Origin: Clostridiales bacterium
GTDB lineage: Bacteria; Bacillota; Clostridia; Christensenellales; CAG-917
Assembly: GCA_012800805.1 (NCBI GenBank)
Contig: JAAZIO010000136.1
Coordinates: 1 to 5,839, forward strand
Direction: 5' to 3'
Length of the DNA: 5,839 bases
Made by a program: the position numbers and the translations under genes. Positions 1 to 5,565 of this stretch are shown here, in pieces. Within the stretch, counting starts at the first letter, position 1. Every line of letters begins with the position of its first letter. The notes below the pieces were generated by a model. That model was not told the origin of the DNA, did no database searches, and saw nothing but the letters and a program-made list of their open reading frames with translations.

Positions 1-18
1 CCCGTTTTATTTTTGACG

Positions 19-47
19 TTGACCATAGATAACCGAAAAGGTATAAT
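19..47 (+). promoter_or_regulatory. Sigma-A-type promoter of the deoD-cdd operon
   Basis: The -35 box TTGACC (19-24) and a perfect -10 box TATAAT (42-47) are separated by exactly 17 bases. Transcription would start near 54, giving a leader of about 30 bases before the deoD start. No operator-like palindrome is evident around it, so any control by a repressor cannot be read from this sequence. Confidence 0.82.
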
Positions 48-83
48 ATAAAAAAACATCCGATACAAAACTACGGAGGAGTT

Positions 84-797
84 ATGAGCACACTGTCAGC
101 GCCCACCCCTCACAACAGCGCAAAGGTAGGGGACTTTGCAAAAACCGTTCTTATGCCGGGCGACCCCTTAAGAGCAAAGTTTATAGCCGAAAATTTTCTT
201 GAGGGCGCAAAGCTCGTAAACAACATAAGGGGAATACACGGCTACACGGGAGAATATAAAGGCAAAAAGGTATCCGTTATGGCATCGGGCATGGGTATGC
301 CGTCAATAAGCATATACAGCTATGAGCTTTTCAACATATATGGAGTTGAAACTATCATAAGAATAGGCAGCGCGGGAGCTTTAAGCGAAAAGTTAAAAAT
401 CAAAGACATTGTCATAGCGAGTGAGGCGGTAACAAAGTCCAACATCGGCATTCAAATGGGACTTCCCGAAGACTTTTTGCCAAAGGCTTCGGATGAGCTG
501 ATAAAGCGCGCGGAAAATGTGGCGAGATTGCGCTCTTATCCTTGTTTTACGGGAAGGATTATATCATCCGATGTCTTTTATTCAAAGACCGACCTTGACG
601 AGATGAGGGAAAAAGAAATACTTGCGGTTGAAATGGAGGCCGCGGCGCTCTATATGAACGCATATCTTGCGGGAAAGAAAGCGATTGCCATATGCACTGT
701 TTCGGATTCTTTGGTTACGGGCGAGGCGCTCTCGGGCGAGGAAAGACAAAAATCCTTTGTGCAGATGATGGAGCTTGCGCTTGAAATAGCGGATTAA
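84..797 (+). CDS. deoD: Purine nucleoside phosphorylase, DeoD type
   Basis: This cytoplasmic enzyme cleaves purine (deoxy)ribonucleosides with phosphate to the free base and (deoxy)ribose-1-phosphate, for purine salvage. The 237 residues match the usual DeoD length (239 in E. coli). The TPHN motif supplies H10, the counterpart of E. coli H4 that reaches into the neighbouring subunit's site. Phosphate-binding arginines are R30 (in MPGDPLRAK), R49 (NNIRG) and R93 (RIGSAGA). VEMEAAALY (182-190) holds the ribose-binding glutamates, and D208 (TVSDSL) with R221 (EERQ) corresponds to the catalytic D204/R217 pair. The hexameric family has this residue set; the hexamer itself is inferred. GGAGG at 75-79 lies only 4 bases before the ATG, slightly tight, but the conserved N-terminus supports this start. 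It is followed 30 bases later by cdd. A smaller Ala replaces the usual Cys in the RxGSxGA motif; otherwise it looks intact. Confidence 0.96.
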   Translation: MSTLSAPTPHNSAKVGDFAKTVLMPGDPLRAKFIAENFLEGAKLVNNIRGIHGYTGEYKGKKVSVMASGMGMPSISIYSYELFNIYGVETIIRIGSAGALSEKLKIKDIVIASEAVTKSNIGIQMGLPEDFLPKASDELIKRAENVARLRSYPCFTGRIISSDVFYSKTDLDEMREKEILAVEMEAAALYMNAYLAGKKAIAICTVSDSLVTGEALSGEERQKSFVQMMELALEIAD

Positions 798-827
798 AAC
801 AAGCTATAAAGCAATAATTAAGGTAAA

Positions 828-1244
828 ATGGAAACTTATTTAAAAGAACTTTACGAAAAAGCCAAAGAAGCCTCAAAGCAATCCTATTCGCCCTATTCCG
901 AGTTTGCCGTGGGCGCGGCTCTGCTGTGCGGCAGCGGAAAGGTATATACGGGCTGCAATGTGGAGAATGCGTCTTATCCCGCTACGATATGCGCCGAAAG
1001 AGTTGCGCTGTATAAGGCGGTATCCGAAGGCGAAAGGGATTTTAAGGCGCTTGCCGTTTGCGGATTTGACAAAAAGACGGGAAGTTTTGTAAAAGAGTGC
1101 CCCCCTTGCGGCGTTTGCAGGCAGGCACTTTGTGAATTTTGCCCCGAGGATTTACCTGTGGTTATATCGCAAGAGCGTGTAGTTACAATCGGCGAGCTTA
1201 TCCCTTGCGGGTTTATATATGCAAAAGGTGAGCAAAAAAATTAA
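828..1244 (+). CDS. cdd: Cytidine deaminase, homotetrameric type
   Basis: The enzyme hydrolyses cytidine and deoxycytidine to uridine and deoxyuridine plus ammonia in the cytoplasm. At 138 residues it has the length of the short, tetrameric Cdd class (B. subtilis Cdd). Nucleoside-binding N44 and E46 lie in TGCNVENASY (41-50). The zinc site is complete: C55 and proton-shuttling E57 in the CAE motif, then C94 and C97 in PCGVCRQ. Three cysteine ligands place it with the tetramers, not the His-Cys-Cys dimers such as E. coli Cdd. Only a weak AAGG (820-823) precedes the ATG, but the conserved N-terminal SYSPYSEFAVGAAL leaves no room for a much later start. The 30-base gap after deoD has no terminator or evident promoter, so the two are probably one transcript for nucleoside salvage. 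No strong terminator follows it. Confidence 0.95.
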   Translation: METYLKELYEKAKEASKQSYSPYSEFAVGAALLCGSGKVYTGCNVENASYPATICAERVALYKAVSEGERDFKALAVCGFDKKTGSFVKECPPCGVCRQALCEFCPEDLPVVISQERVVTIGELIPCGFIYAKGEQKN

Positions 1245-1247
1245 ATC

Positions 1248-1276
1248 TTGCGCCATAGCTCTTTTCATGATATAAT
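1248..1276 (+). promoter_or_regulatory. Extended -10 promoter before the 96-codon orphan gene
   Basis: TATAAT at 1271-1276 is preceded by TGA (1268-1270), giving the extended -10 TGN element, and TTGCGC (1248-1253) sits at exactly 17 bases as a partial -35. The predicted start near 1283 leaves a leader of about 20 bases before the ribosome binding site and ATG at 1306. The promoter begins four bases after the cdd stop codon, so the small gene can be expressed apart from the salvage operon. Confidence 0.72.
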
Positions 1277-1292
1277 AAATTTACCAAAATTT

Positions 1293-1298
1293 GAGAGG
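1293..1298 (+). promoter_or_regulatory. Ribosome binding site that fixes the start of the orphan gene
   Basis: GAGAGG lies 7 bases upstream of the ATG at 1306. This spacing supports 1306 over an in-frame TTG at 1291, which would bury the site in the coding sequence and leave almost no leader after the promoter at 1248-1276. Confidence 0.7.
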
Positions 1299-1305
1299 TA
1301 GCAAA

Positions 1306-1596
1306 ATGTTGTTCGGAAAAAAGAAAGAAAAAAATAGCGGAGGCACGGCAAAAAAATACGTTCCCGAAAAGTATTTTAAAGGAACTCCCGAGCAAGAAGA
1401 GTGGCTTCAAGACAATGTTTACAGCAGATTCAAAATTAAAAAAATCGAATATGAAAATTGCGAACCCATAATTATATATATAAGCGACAACTTCGAGCAG
1501 CCCTTGCTCAAGCGCAAAAATTCTCCCCAGCTTGAATTCATAAGAACACTTCTTGCCGATCTTGCGTTCTTCTTCGACAGCCATACGATTTTTTAA
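1306..1596 (+). CDS. Small protein of unknown function, 96 residues
   Basis: I do not recognise this protein. The first 18 residues are lysine-rich and begin MLFGKKKEK, with a small-residue patch (SGGTAKK). The middle (about 33-62) looks like a compact alpha/beta piece: an acidic helix PEQEEWLQ, then KIKKIEYENC and the strand-like EPIIIYISD. The C-terminal third contains an amphipathic stretch LEFIRTLLADLAFFF. There is no signal peptide, and the hydrophobic segment is too short for a clear membrane span. Expression is supported by an extended -10 promoter (1248-1276) and GAGAGG 7 bases before the ATG. It stands between cdd and another orphan with no shared function visible. The DNA is A-rich compared with cdd. 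A reading frame on the opposite strand covers the same region but lacks any such signals. It could also be a truncated remnant of a larger protein; I cannot decide. Confidence 0.62.
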   Translation: MLFGKKKEKNSGGTAKKYVPEKYFKGTPEQEEWLQDNVYSRFKIKKIEYENCEPIIIYISDNFEQPLLKRKNSPQLEFIRTLLADLAFFFDSHTIF

Positions 1597-1627
1597 TACT
1601 AAGGCTTATAAAGTTACAAAAGCGATA

Positions 1628-1660
1628 ATCAATAAAATATAACCGCAAACTTTTATTGAT
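1628..1660. repeat. 10-bp perfect inverted repeat against the start codon at 1662
   Basis: ATCAATAAAA (1628-1637) and TTTTATTGAT (1651-1660) are exact reverse complements around a 13-base spacer. The right arm ends one base before the ATG at 1662, and two further pairs flank an A-A mismatch beyond the arms (1625-1626 with 1662-1663), which would draw the start codon into an RNA stem. The spacer carries TATAAC (1638-1643), five of six matches to a -10 box, so the repeat could equally be an operator around a promoter. The function is inferred. Together with weak -10-like sequence at 1607-1612, this is all I see in the 65-base gap between the two orphan genes. Confidence 0.55.
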
Positions 1661-1661
1661 A

Positions 1662-1931
1662 ATGAAAAAAGAAATCAATATTGACCTAGAGAATATTGAC
1701 TTGGACAGTATTGACATAGGAGCAATTATAGCAGCAAAAGAAGTTGAGCAGGACGAGATTATCGTAATTCCGAAAGGGAAAGAACTGAGAGATTACTATG
1801 ACGTGGCAACCGTAGAAGACATTCTGCTTGCTGAAGAAATAAAAGTTTATAAATTCGAAGAAGAGGAACAAACTAACATAAGAGCGCAAGGCTACTATAA
1901 GAGCGTTAAGGCAAGAGTTAATCAAACATAA
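1662..1931 (+). CDS. Small acidic protein of unknown function, 89 residues
   Basis: I do not recognise this protein. It starts with a five-residue periodic stretch, NIDLE-NIDLD-SIDIG (residues 6-20), in which Ile-Asp recurs every fifth residue. A helix-like segment (AIIAAKEVEQDE), a short strand (IIVIP), a KGKELRDYYDVATVEDILLAEEIKVYKF block and a more basic tail (YYKSVKARVNQT) follow. Residues 8-75 are rich in Asp and Glu. No signal peptide or membrane segment is present, so it is probably cytoplasmic. The start is the first ATG; an in-frame TTG two codons earlier at 1656 is the alternative. No Shine-Dalgarno sequence precedes either, and a 10-bp inverted repeat abuts the ATG. The strong terminator at 1937-1972, six bases after the stop, supports a real plus-strand gene. 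The DNA is AT-richer than that of deoD or cdd. A small regulatory or antitoxin-like protein is possible, but nothing shows it. Confidence 0.6.
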   Translation: MKKEINIDLENIDLDSIDIGAIIAAKEVEQDEIIVIPKGKELRDYYDVATVEDILLAEEIKVYKFEEEEQTNIRAQGYYKSVKARVNQT

Positions 1932-1936
1932 TTAAA

Positions 1937-1972
1937 AAAACTGCGCCCCGGCTTTTTCCGCGGCGCAGTTTT
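1937..1972. terminator. Strong intrinsic terminator, probably bidirectional
   Basis: AAAACTGCGCC (1937-1947) pairs perfectly with GGCGCAGTTTT (1962-1972) over 11 bp. After one C-C mismatch a further CGG/CCG step (1949-1951 with 1958-1960) closes a six-base loop. The stem ends in TTTT on the plus strand and an A run (1934-1940) gives a T run on the minus strand. It begins six bases after the stop of the acidic orphan gene and separates it from the thioesterase. Confidence 0.85.
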
Positions 1973-1999
1973 GATACGAAAACATAAAGTTGCATTAAG
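1971..1999 (+). promoter_or_regulatory. Possible promoter of the thioesterase gene
   Basis: TTGATA (1971-1976) is a good -35 match, but the -10 position at 17 bases holds only ATTAAG (1994-1999), helped by an upstream TGC (1991-1993). Transcription would begin near 2006, almost at the ATG at 2009, which fits the lack of a Shine-Dalgarno sequence. The terminator just upstream means some promoter must lie in this 36-base gap or transcription must read through. Confidence 0.3.
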
Positions 2000-2008
2000 C
2001 CAAAAAAT

Positions 2009-2485
2009 ATGGAAAACGAGATTTATAAAAGCGTAAAAGACTCATACACCGAGCAGGTTCATATTCTTACCCAAGCCGAAATGAACGGATTCGGAAGGCT
2101 TTTTGGCGGCACGCTGATGTCATGGATTGATATCACTTCTGCTGTCGTCGCAAGAAGGCACTCCAACAAAAACGTGACTACGGCATATGTAAGCGAAGTT
2201 GAGTTTAAGGCGCCCGCGAGAGCAAACGACCTTGTCCTTATGACTGGCAAGCTTACCTATGTTGGCAATTCTTCCATGGAGGTGTGCGTTGACGCTTTCG
2301 TTGAGGAGCGCTGCGGAAACAAAAAGCACATCGGTAGAGCGTATGTGGTATTGGTAGCGCTTGACGACAACGACATGCCCGTAAGAGTTCCAAGACTTAA
2401 GGTAGAAACCGACGAGGAAAGAAAAGAATGGGAAGCGGGAGAAAGGCGCCACAGAGAAAGGGCAATGAAAAAATCAAGAGAATAA
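2009..2485 (+). CDS. Acyl-CoA thioesterase, hotdog fold (YciA/BFIT class)
   Basis: This family hydrolyses fatty acyl-CoA to free acid and CoA in the cytoplasm. The 158 residues form a single hotdog domain (about 14-125) plus a charged tail (about 130-158, rich in Glu, Arg and Lys). The signature region has N26, G29, FGG (32-34), then D41 in SWIDITSAVVARRHS, which aligns with the catalytic Asp of YciA. VTTAYVSEVEFKAPA (56-70) continues into the core strands, with GKLTYVGNSSMEV as the next conserved block. The closest remembered relatives are clostridial thioesterases with the same ARRHSN and EWE tail motifs. The substrate chain length is not readable. The start is the only suitable ATG and keeps the whole domain, yet no Shine-Dalgarno site precedes it. 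Terminators on both sides (1937-1972 and 2484-2504) make it a one-gene unit. Confidence 0.9.
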   Translation: MENEIYKSVKDSYTEQVHILTQAEMNGFGRLFGGTLMSWIDITSAVVARRHSNKNVTTAYVSEVEFKAPARANDLVLMTGKLTYVGNSSMEVCVDAFVEERCGNKKHIGRAYVVLVALDDNDMPVRVPRLKVETDEERKEWEAGERRHRERAMKKSRE

Positions 2486-2504
2486 TGCCTTAAGGCGTTT
2501 TTTT
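2484..2504 (+). terminator. Intrinsic terminator of the thioesterase gene
   Basis: The stem AATGCC (2484-2489) pairs with GGCGTT (2494-2499), with one T-G wobble, around a TTAA loop, and a run of seven T (2498-2504) follows. It overlaps the stop codon of the thioesterase. The short stem makes it weaker than the terminator at 1937-1972. Confidence 0.75.
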
Positions 2505-2529
2505 ATTGGTGTTTAATTCATTTAAGTTT

Positions 2530-2552
2530 TTTATAATTTAGTTTATAATTAG
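2530..2552 (+). promoter_or_regulatory. Tandem -10-like direct repeat before the U32 fragment
   Basis: TTTATAATTTAG (2530-2541) and TTTATAATTAG (2542-2552) are adjacent near-identical copies, each holding a perfect TATAAT (2532-2537 and 2544-2549). Neither has a convincing -35 box; TTTAAG (2521-2526) at 17 bases before the second copy is weak. A start from the second box would fall near 2556, directly at the ATG at 2557. It is either an old promoter of the U32 gene or AT-rich spacer with chance matches. Confidence 0.4.
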
Positions 2553-2556
2553 TAAA

Positions 2557-2814
2557 ATGGCTGAAATAATGAATAACTGCTTTAAAAAAGCCGAAATACT
2601 TGCTCCCGCGGGAGATGCCGAAAGCTTTATGGCCGCCGTTCATAGCGGCGCTGACGCCATATATATCGGTCTTCCAGGCTTCAACGCGCGCCAAAAAGCT
2701 TCCGCATTTTCTGGCGATGAGCTGAAAAAGCTTGTAAAAAAGGCTCATCTTTTTGGAGTAAACGCCATTGACAGTTATGTGAAATATATTGAACGGTTTT
2801 CAAAAATAAGGTAA
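2557..2814 (+). pseudogene. Truncated U32-family (RlhA/TrhP/collagenase-like) gene, N-terminal fragment
   Basis: Residues 12-70 match the start of the U32 family, which in bacteria includes RlhA (23S rRNA hydroxylation), TrhP/YegQ (tRNA U34 hydroxylation) and proteins annotated as collagenase-like peptidases. Visible family blocks are AEILAPAGD (12-20), SGADAIYIG (30-38), FNARQKASAFSGDELKKLV (42-60) and AHLFGVN (63-69). The family would continue with a strand like VYVTLNT; here it changes to an unrelated IDSYVKYIERFSKIR and stops. Full members have roughly 400 or more residues, so over 80% is missing, including the catalytic region, and no continuation occurs in any frame before the next gene at 2872. 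The break at 2766/2767 lies next to the left arm of an inverted repeat (2770). An alternative start is the ATG at 2569; neither has a Shine-Dalgarno site. It is most likely a non-functional remnant. Confidence 0.82.
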
Positions 2815-2817
2815 AAT
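2789..2817 (+). promoter_or_regulatory. Predicted promoter of the lipoprotein-transporter unit
   Basis: TTGAAC (2789-2794) and TAAAAT (2812-2817) are spaced by exactly 17 bases. The -10 box overlaps the stop codon of the U32 fragment and a 13-bp palindrome. Transcription would begin near 2824, inside the right arm of the inverted repeat, leaving a leader of about 48 purine-rich bases before the ATG at 2872. Confidence 0.6.
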
Positions 2818-2822
2818 TTACC
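2810..2822. promoter_or_regulatory. 13-bp palindrome over the -10 box, operator candidate
   Basis: GGTAAA (2810-2815) and TTTACC (2817-2822) are perfect half-sites about a central A. The palindrome covers the predicted -10 box TAAAAT (2812-2817), a usual place for a repressor dimer to bind. The regulator is unknown and none is encoded in the window; chance in AT-rich DNA is possible. Confidence 0.42.
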
Positions 2823-2871
2823 ATAACTGTCGAAAATTGTTAAAAAACAAAAGAAAAGAGAGAAATGTAGT

Positions 2872-5565
2872 ATGATACGGGGTTTTATGGGGGGTAAAGC
2901 GCTCTCCGTGCTTGTGCTTTTGGTTGTTTTATCATTTTTTATTTTTCTATTTTCTGCTTGCAACGACGATTCTTTAGATGATTTGTTTGATGAACTCACG
3001 CCAAACAAAATTGACTTGAATTTAAAAGTATCCTCGCCCGACGATGAATGCGGCCTTAAGGATTTTTCATTCAGCGTATCTATCGAAGAGGGCGATATTA
3101 AATATAGATTCAATAATATACCGCAAAAGAAAGGCTATTATTTTGACGGCATTTTTGTATCGCTGTCAAGCGGAAAGAGAGTATACATTGCCTTAAACAG
3201 CGATTTAACCGACGATATGATTGATTTTCTGCTTGACCTTGCCGAAACTAAAAATACCGAATACACAGTTGATATAAGCTGGGAGCCTTGCGTTAAGGTG
3301 GATAAAATAAACAAGGAAAGCGGGGAGGTTTCGGTTAAATATATAGGCGACTGCTATTTGAACATCGTTGAAATCCCCTCAACCATAAAAGTAGGGGACA
3401 AGGAATATATTGTTACGGAGCTATCGGCCTTTACATTCCGTTCCGCCGCCGCAAGCGATGACGCGCATAAGATAATTTCGCAAACCACGCTAAGTCTTGG
3501 CAAAAACATTAAAACCGTAAGCGCTGATTTTTACGGCTACAAATTCAAAAAGCTTCAGTTTGAAGAAGGCAGCGCCCTGACCGAGTTTACCTCAGACATG
3601 GCGGTTGCGGATACCGTTGACCTTAGCCAAGCTATAAATCTAAGATATTTCAAGGCGGTTGACCGCTTATGCGATACAAAGTTTTTGTTTCCCGAAGAGG
3701 TAAAAAACATAAGGCTTTATGAGGGGGAAACCGAGATAACGGCGTTAAATAAGGAAAAGCTTGCCGACATTTTCGCAACCGATTATTTTGAAGTCAAAGA
3801 TAACGGCATCTATTTTCTTAAAGAGGTCTTAATTGAGGCAAAAGGATTATTGAAAGATGTCATAAATGCCAAACACTCCTATACCGGTGGAGTAATGGGG
3901 CTGGAGGGCTCGGACACTCTATACTTTACCGAAGATGTGGAAACGGTTAGTGTTTTAAAGGGCGTAAATATCTTTTTGTCATCCCCGCTTATTTTAAAAT
4001 CCGCGCTTAGCAACCTTACGGGCGACGTAATTTTGGTGTTTAAAGGAAAAGCGGGGGAGATAGAAATTCCCCAAAACTGCGATATAAACATAAAAATATT
4101 TGTTCCTGAAAACTATGCGGAGGAGTGCGAGGATAAATATCGCGAATTTGAAACCATACAAACCATACCTTATTCAGGCGGTTTAGCGGCGAATTTTTAT
4201 AACGGAACTTATACCGTCTTTGCATACTTTGGCGAAAACAGCGCCATTCAGCTATCTTTTGACGGCGCGGATAGGGCGGTAATTTTAAAATATGCGTTTA
4301 TAAACAATGAGAGCATTGAAAAGATTACACTTGATTTTAAAGAGATTGTTATTTGTGATTTTGCTTTTTACAACGCAAAAAATCTAAGCGAGTTTTCACA
4401 TTCAACAAGCAATGTAAAGGCAGGGGAGTATTCGTTTGCATGCACTTCTCTTTTTGAGTTTTACACATCAAATGAAATCAAGCCTTACGCATTCTACGGA
4501 GTAGGCGATTTGCTTATAAGAATAGCCTCTAATGAAGAGCTTAAAGAGCTTAAAGACGGTCTTTGGAACCTTAAGGATGAAAGCAGCCATCATGAGTTTA
4601 TAGTTAATGAATACAGGGTCAAATTAGAAGTTTTTGACGGCTTTATCCTTGATGGTTATACATCGGACTTTAAAGATATTGATGTATATGAATTTGCTAA
4701 TACATATCCCGATATTTTAAGAAACAGGTTTTTAAGATTTGAATATTTCAACGGCGAAAGCTATATTGCCGTATCGTCTTTCAACGCCGAGGGAACATAC
4801 AGGGCTGTCTGGGAGCCTAAGGGCGTTCGGTTTGTTTTAACGACAGGCTACAGTGAGGCTGAGAGCGTGTTTGTTTACTATGATGATACTTTTACCCTTA
4901 ACGTTCCCGAAATCGCAGGGCACCGTTTCGACGGCTGGTATATGCTATGCGGCGAGGAAAAGATACCCATAACGGATAGTGAGGGCAACTCTTTGTCCCC
5001 GTGCGGATTTGACGCAGGAGAAATTATTCTTTATCCCGAGCTTGTGGAAGTTAAGATTTCGTTCATCCTTACATTTATTGACGGTTTAAACAACAGGATT
5101 GAGCTTGAAAACATAAAAGGCCAGGCGTGGGTTATGCCCGACAGCAAGCCGCATTATTACGGCTTTACTTTTATTGGGTGGTATATTGATACCGATAGTG
5201 GCAGAGTATATCTTGAGGAGGGCGGAATCTGCTTTGCGGACGGGCCAATGGAAGTTTATGCCGAGTACAGGGAAGTGGATATTGATGTTGTTCTAATAAT
5301 CGGTATGATGGTTTCCCAAAACACATTTGAAGAGTTCTATGGAGAGCAAGTTAAACTAAACCAAAACATAGAAGACGGTATGTTTAGAAATAATTGCAGG
5401 GGAAATAATATTTATATGAAAAACGAAAGCGGTTTTTACGCCATAAACGGCGTTTTGTTCGATGAATTCGGGTTTAAGATACCGCTTGAATATTTTGATT
5501 TGTCAAACGGCGACAAAACCTATTACATTTACATACACATACCTACAGTAGGTGACGATGAGTAA
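2872..5565 (+). CDS. Large surface lipoprotein with BspA-like LRR and InlB_B-type repeats
   Basis: The protein has 897 residues. K9 and the hydrophobic run 10-27 lead to a lipobox LFSAC, so C30 is the predicted lipidated first residue of a protein displayed on the outer face of the membrane. An acidic linker (31-46) follows. A BspA-like leucine-rich segment begins near 150 (VEIPSTI 166-172, LSAFTF 184-189) and a clearer one covers about 464-545 (YAF 474-476, FAFYNAKNL, TSLFEFY, PYAFYG 538-543). From about 604 come Listeria/Bacteroides-type beta repeats: a degenerate one ending YRAVWEP, then GHRFDGWY (683-690) and GFTFIGWY (764-771). The final 110 residues match nothing I know and carry no cell-wall anchor. 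Such proteins usually serve adhesion or ligand binding; the ligand here is unknown. GAGAG (2858-2862), 9 bases before the ATG, supports the start; an intervening ATG-TAG (2865-2870) is a curious minimal frame. The stop overlaps the transporter start, so the two are probably co-expressed. Confidence 0.86.
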   Translation: MIRGFMGGKALSVLVLLVVLSFFIFLFSACNDDSLDDLFDELTPNKIDLNLKVSSPDDECGLKDFSFSVSIEEGDIKYRFNNIPQKKGYYFDGIFVSLSSGKRVYIALNSDLTDDMIDFLLDLAETKNTEYTVDISWEPCVKVDKINKESGEVSVKYIGDCYLNIVEIPSTIKVGDKEYIVTELSAFTFRSAAASDDAHKIISQTTLSLGKNIKTVSADFYGYKFKKLQFEEGSALTEFTSDMAVADTVDLSQAINLRYFKAVDRLCDTKFLFPEEVKNIRLYEGETEITALNKEKLADIFATDYFEVKDNGIYFLKEVLIEAKGLLKDVINAKHSYTGGVMGLEGSDTLYFTEDVETVSVLKGVNIFLSSPLILKSALSNLTGDVILVFKGKAGEIEIPQNCDINIKIFVPENYAEECEDKYREFETIQTIPYSGGLAANFYNGTYTVFAYFGENSAIQLSFDGADRAVILKYAFINNESIEKITLDFKEIVICDFAFYNAKNLSEFSHSTSNVKAGEYSFACTSLFEFYTSNEIKPYAFYGVGDLLIRIASNEELKELKDGLWNLKDESSHHEFIVNEYRVKLEVFDGFILDGYTSDFKDIDVYEFANTYPDILRNRFLRFEYFNGESYIAVSSFNAEGTYRAVWEPKGVRFVLTTGYSEAESVFVYYDDTFTLNVPEIAGHRFDGWYMLCGEEKIPITDSEGNSLSPCGFDAGEIILYPELVEVKISFILTFIDGLNNRIELENIKGQAWVMPDSKPHYYGFTFIGWYIDTDSGRVYLEEGGICFADGPMEVYAEYREVDIDVVLIIGMMVSQNTFEEFYGEQVKLNQNIEDGMFRNNCRGNNIYMKNESGFYAINGVLFDEFGFKIPLEYFDLSNGDKTYYIYIHIPTVGDDE

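Larger units (their letters stand above)
2770..2831. repeat. 62-bp segment bounded by perfect 10-bp inverted repeats
   Basis: GACAGTTATG (2770-2779) and CATAACTGTC (2822-2831) are exact reverse complements separated by 42 bases. The left arm lies three bases after the last U32-like codon, and the right arm lies just beyond the predicted -10 box of the lipoprotein promoter. It could be a miniature insertion remnant, a pair of regulator binding sites allowing looping, or a chance match. No clear target duplication flanks it, and no other copy occurs in the window. Confidence 0.6.

Noticed and set aside
1..18. Possible tail of an upstream terminator (CCCG followed by T-rich sequence)
   Set aside because: The 5' arm would lie outside the window, so pairing cannot be checked.
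13..47. TTGACG (13-18) as the -35 box of the deoD promoter
   Set aside because: Its spacing to TATAAT is 23 bases; TTGACC at 19-24 gives the standard 17.
904..1092. A 62-codon plus-strand frame inside cdd
   Set aside because: It lies wholly inside the well-supported cytidine deaminase gene in another frame and is rich in Arg and Cys with no family likeness.
1291..1305. Upstream TTG start for the 96-codon gene
   Set aside because: It would place GAGAGG inside the coding sequence and leave no ribosome binding site; the ATG at 1306 is correctly spaced.
1213..1584. A 123-codon open frame on the minus strand
   Set aside because: It overlaps the end of cdd and the plus-strand orphan, is full of Phe and Leu as expected from the complement of A-rich coding DNA, and has no promoter or ribosome site comparable to the plus-strand gene.
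2120..2452. A 110-codon minus-strand frame inside the thioesterase gene
   Set aside because: The plus strand encodes a complete, recognisable hotdog enzyme; the opposite frame resembles nothing and has no start signals.
2768..2796. TTGACA (2768-2773) as a promoter -35 box
   Set aside because: No -10 match occurs at 16-18 bases; TATATT at 2785 is only 11 bases away. The TTGAAC/TAAAAT pair downstream fits better.
2865..2870. ATG-TAG minimal frame just before the lipoprotein start
   Set aside because: A start-stop pair can stall ribosomes, but the ribosome site is only 2 bases away from it and 9 from the ATG at 2872, so it is probably chance.
2775..3113. A 112-codon minus-strand frame across the U32 fragment and lipoprotein start
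   Set aside because: It is Ser-, Phe- and Lys-rich noise running opposite the promoter, ribosome site and signal peptide of the lipoprotein.
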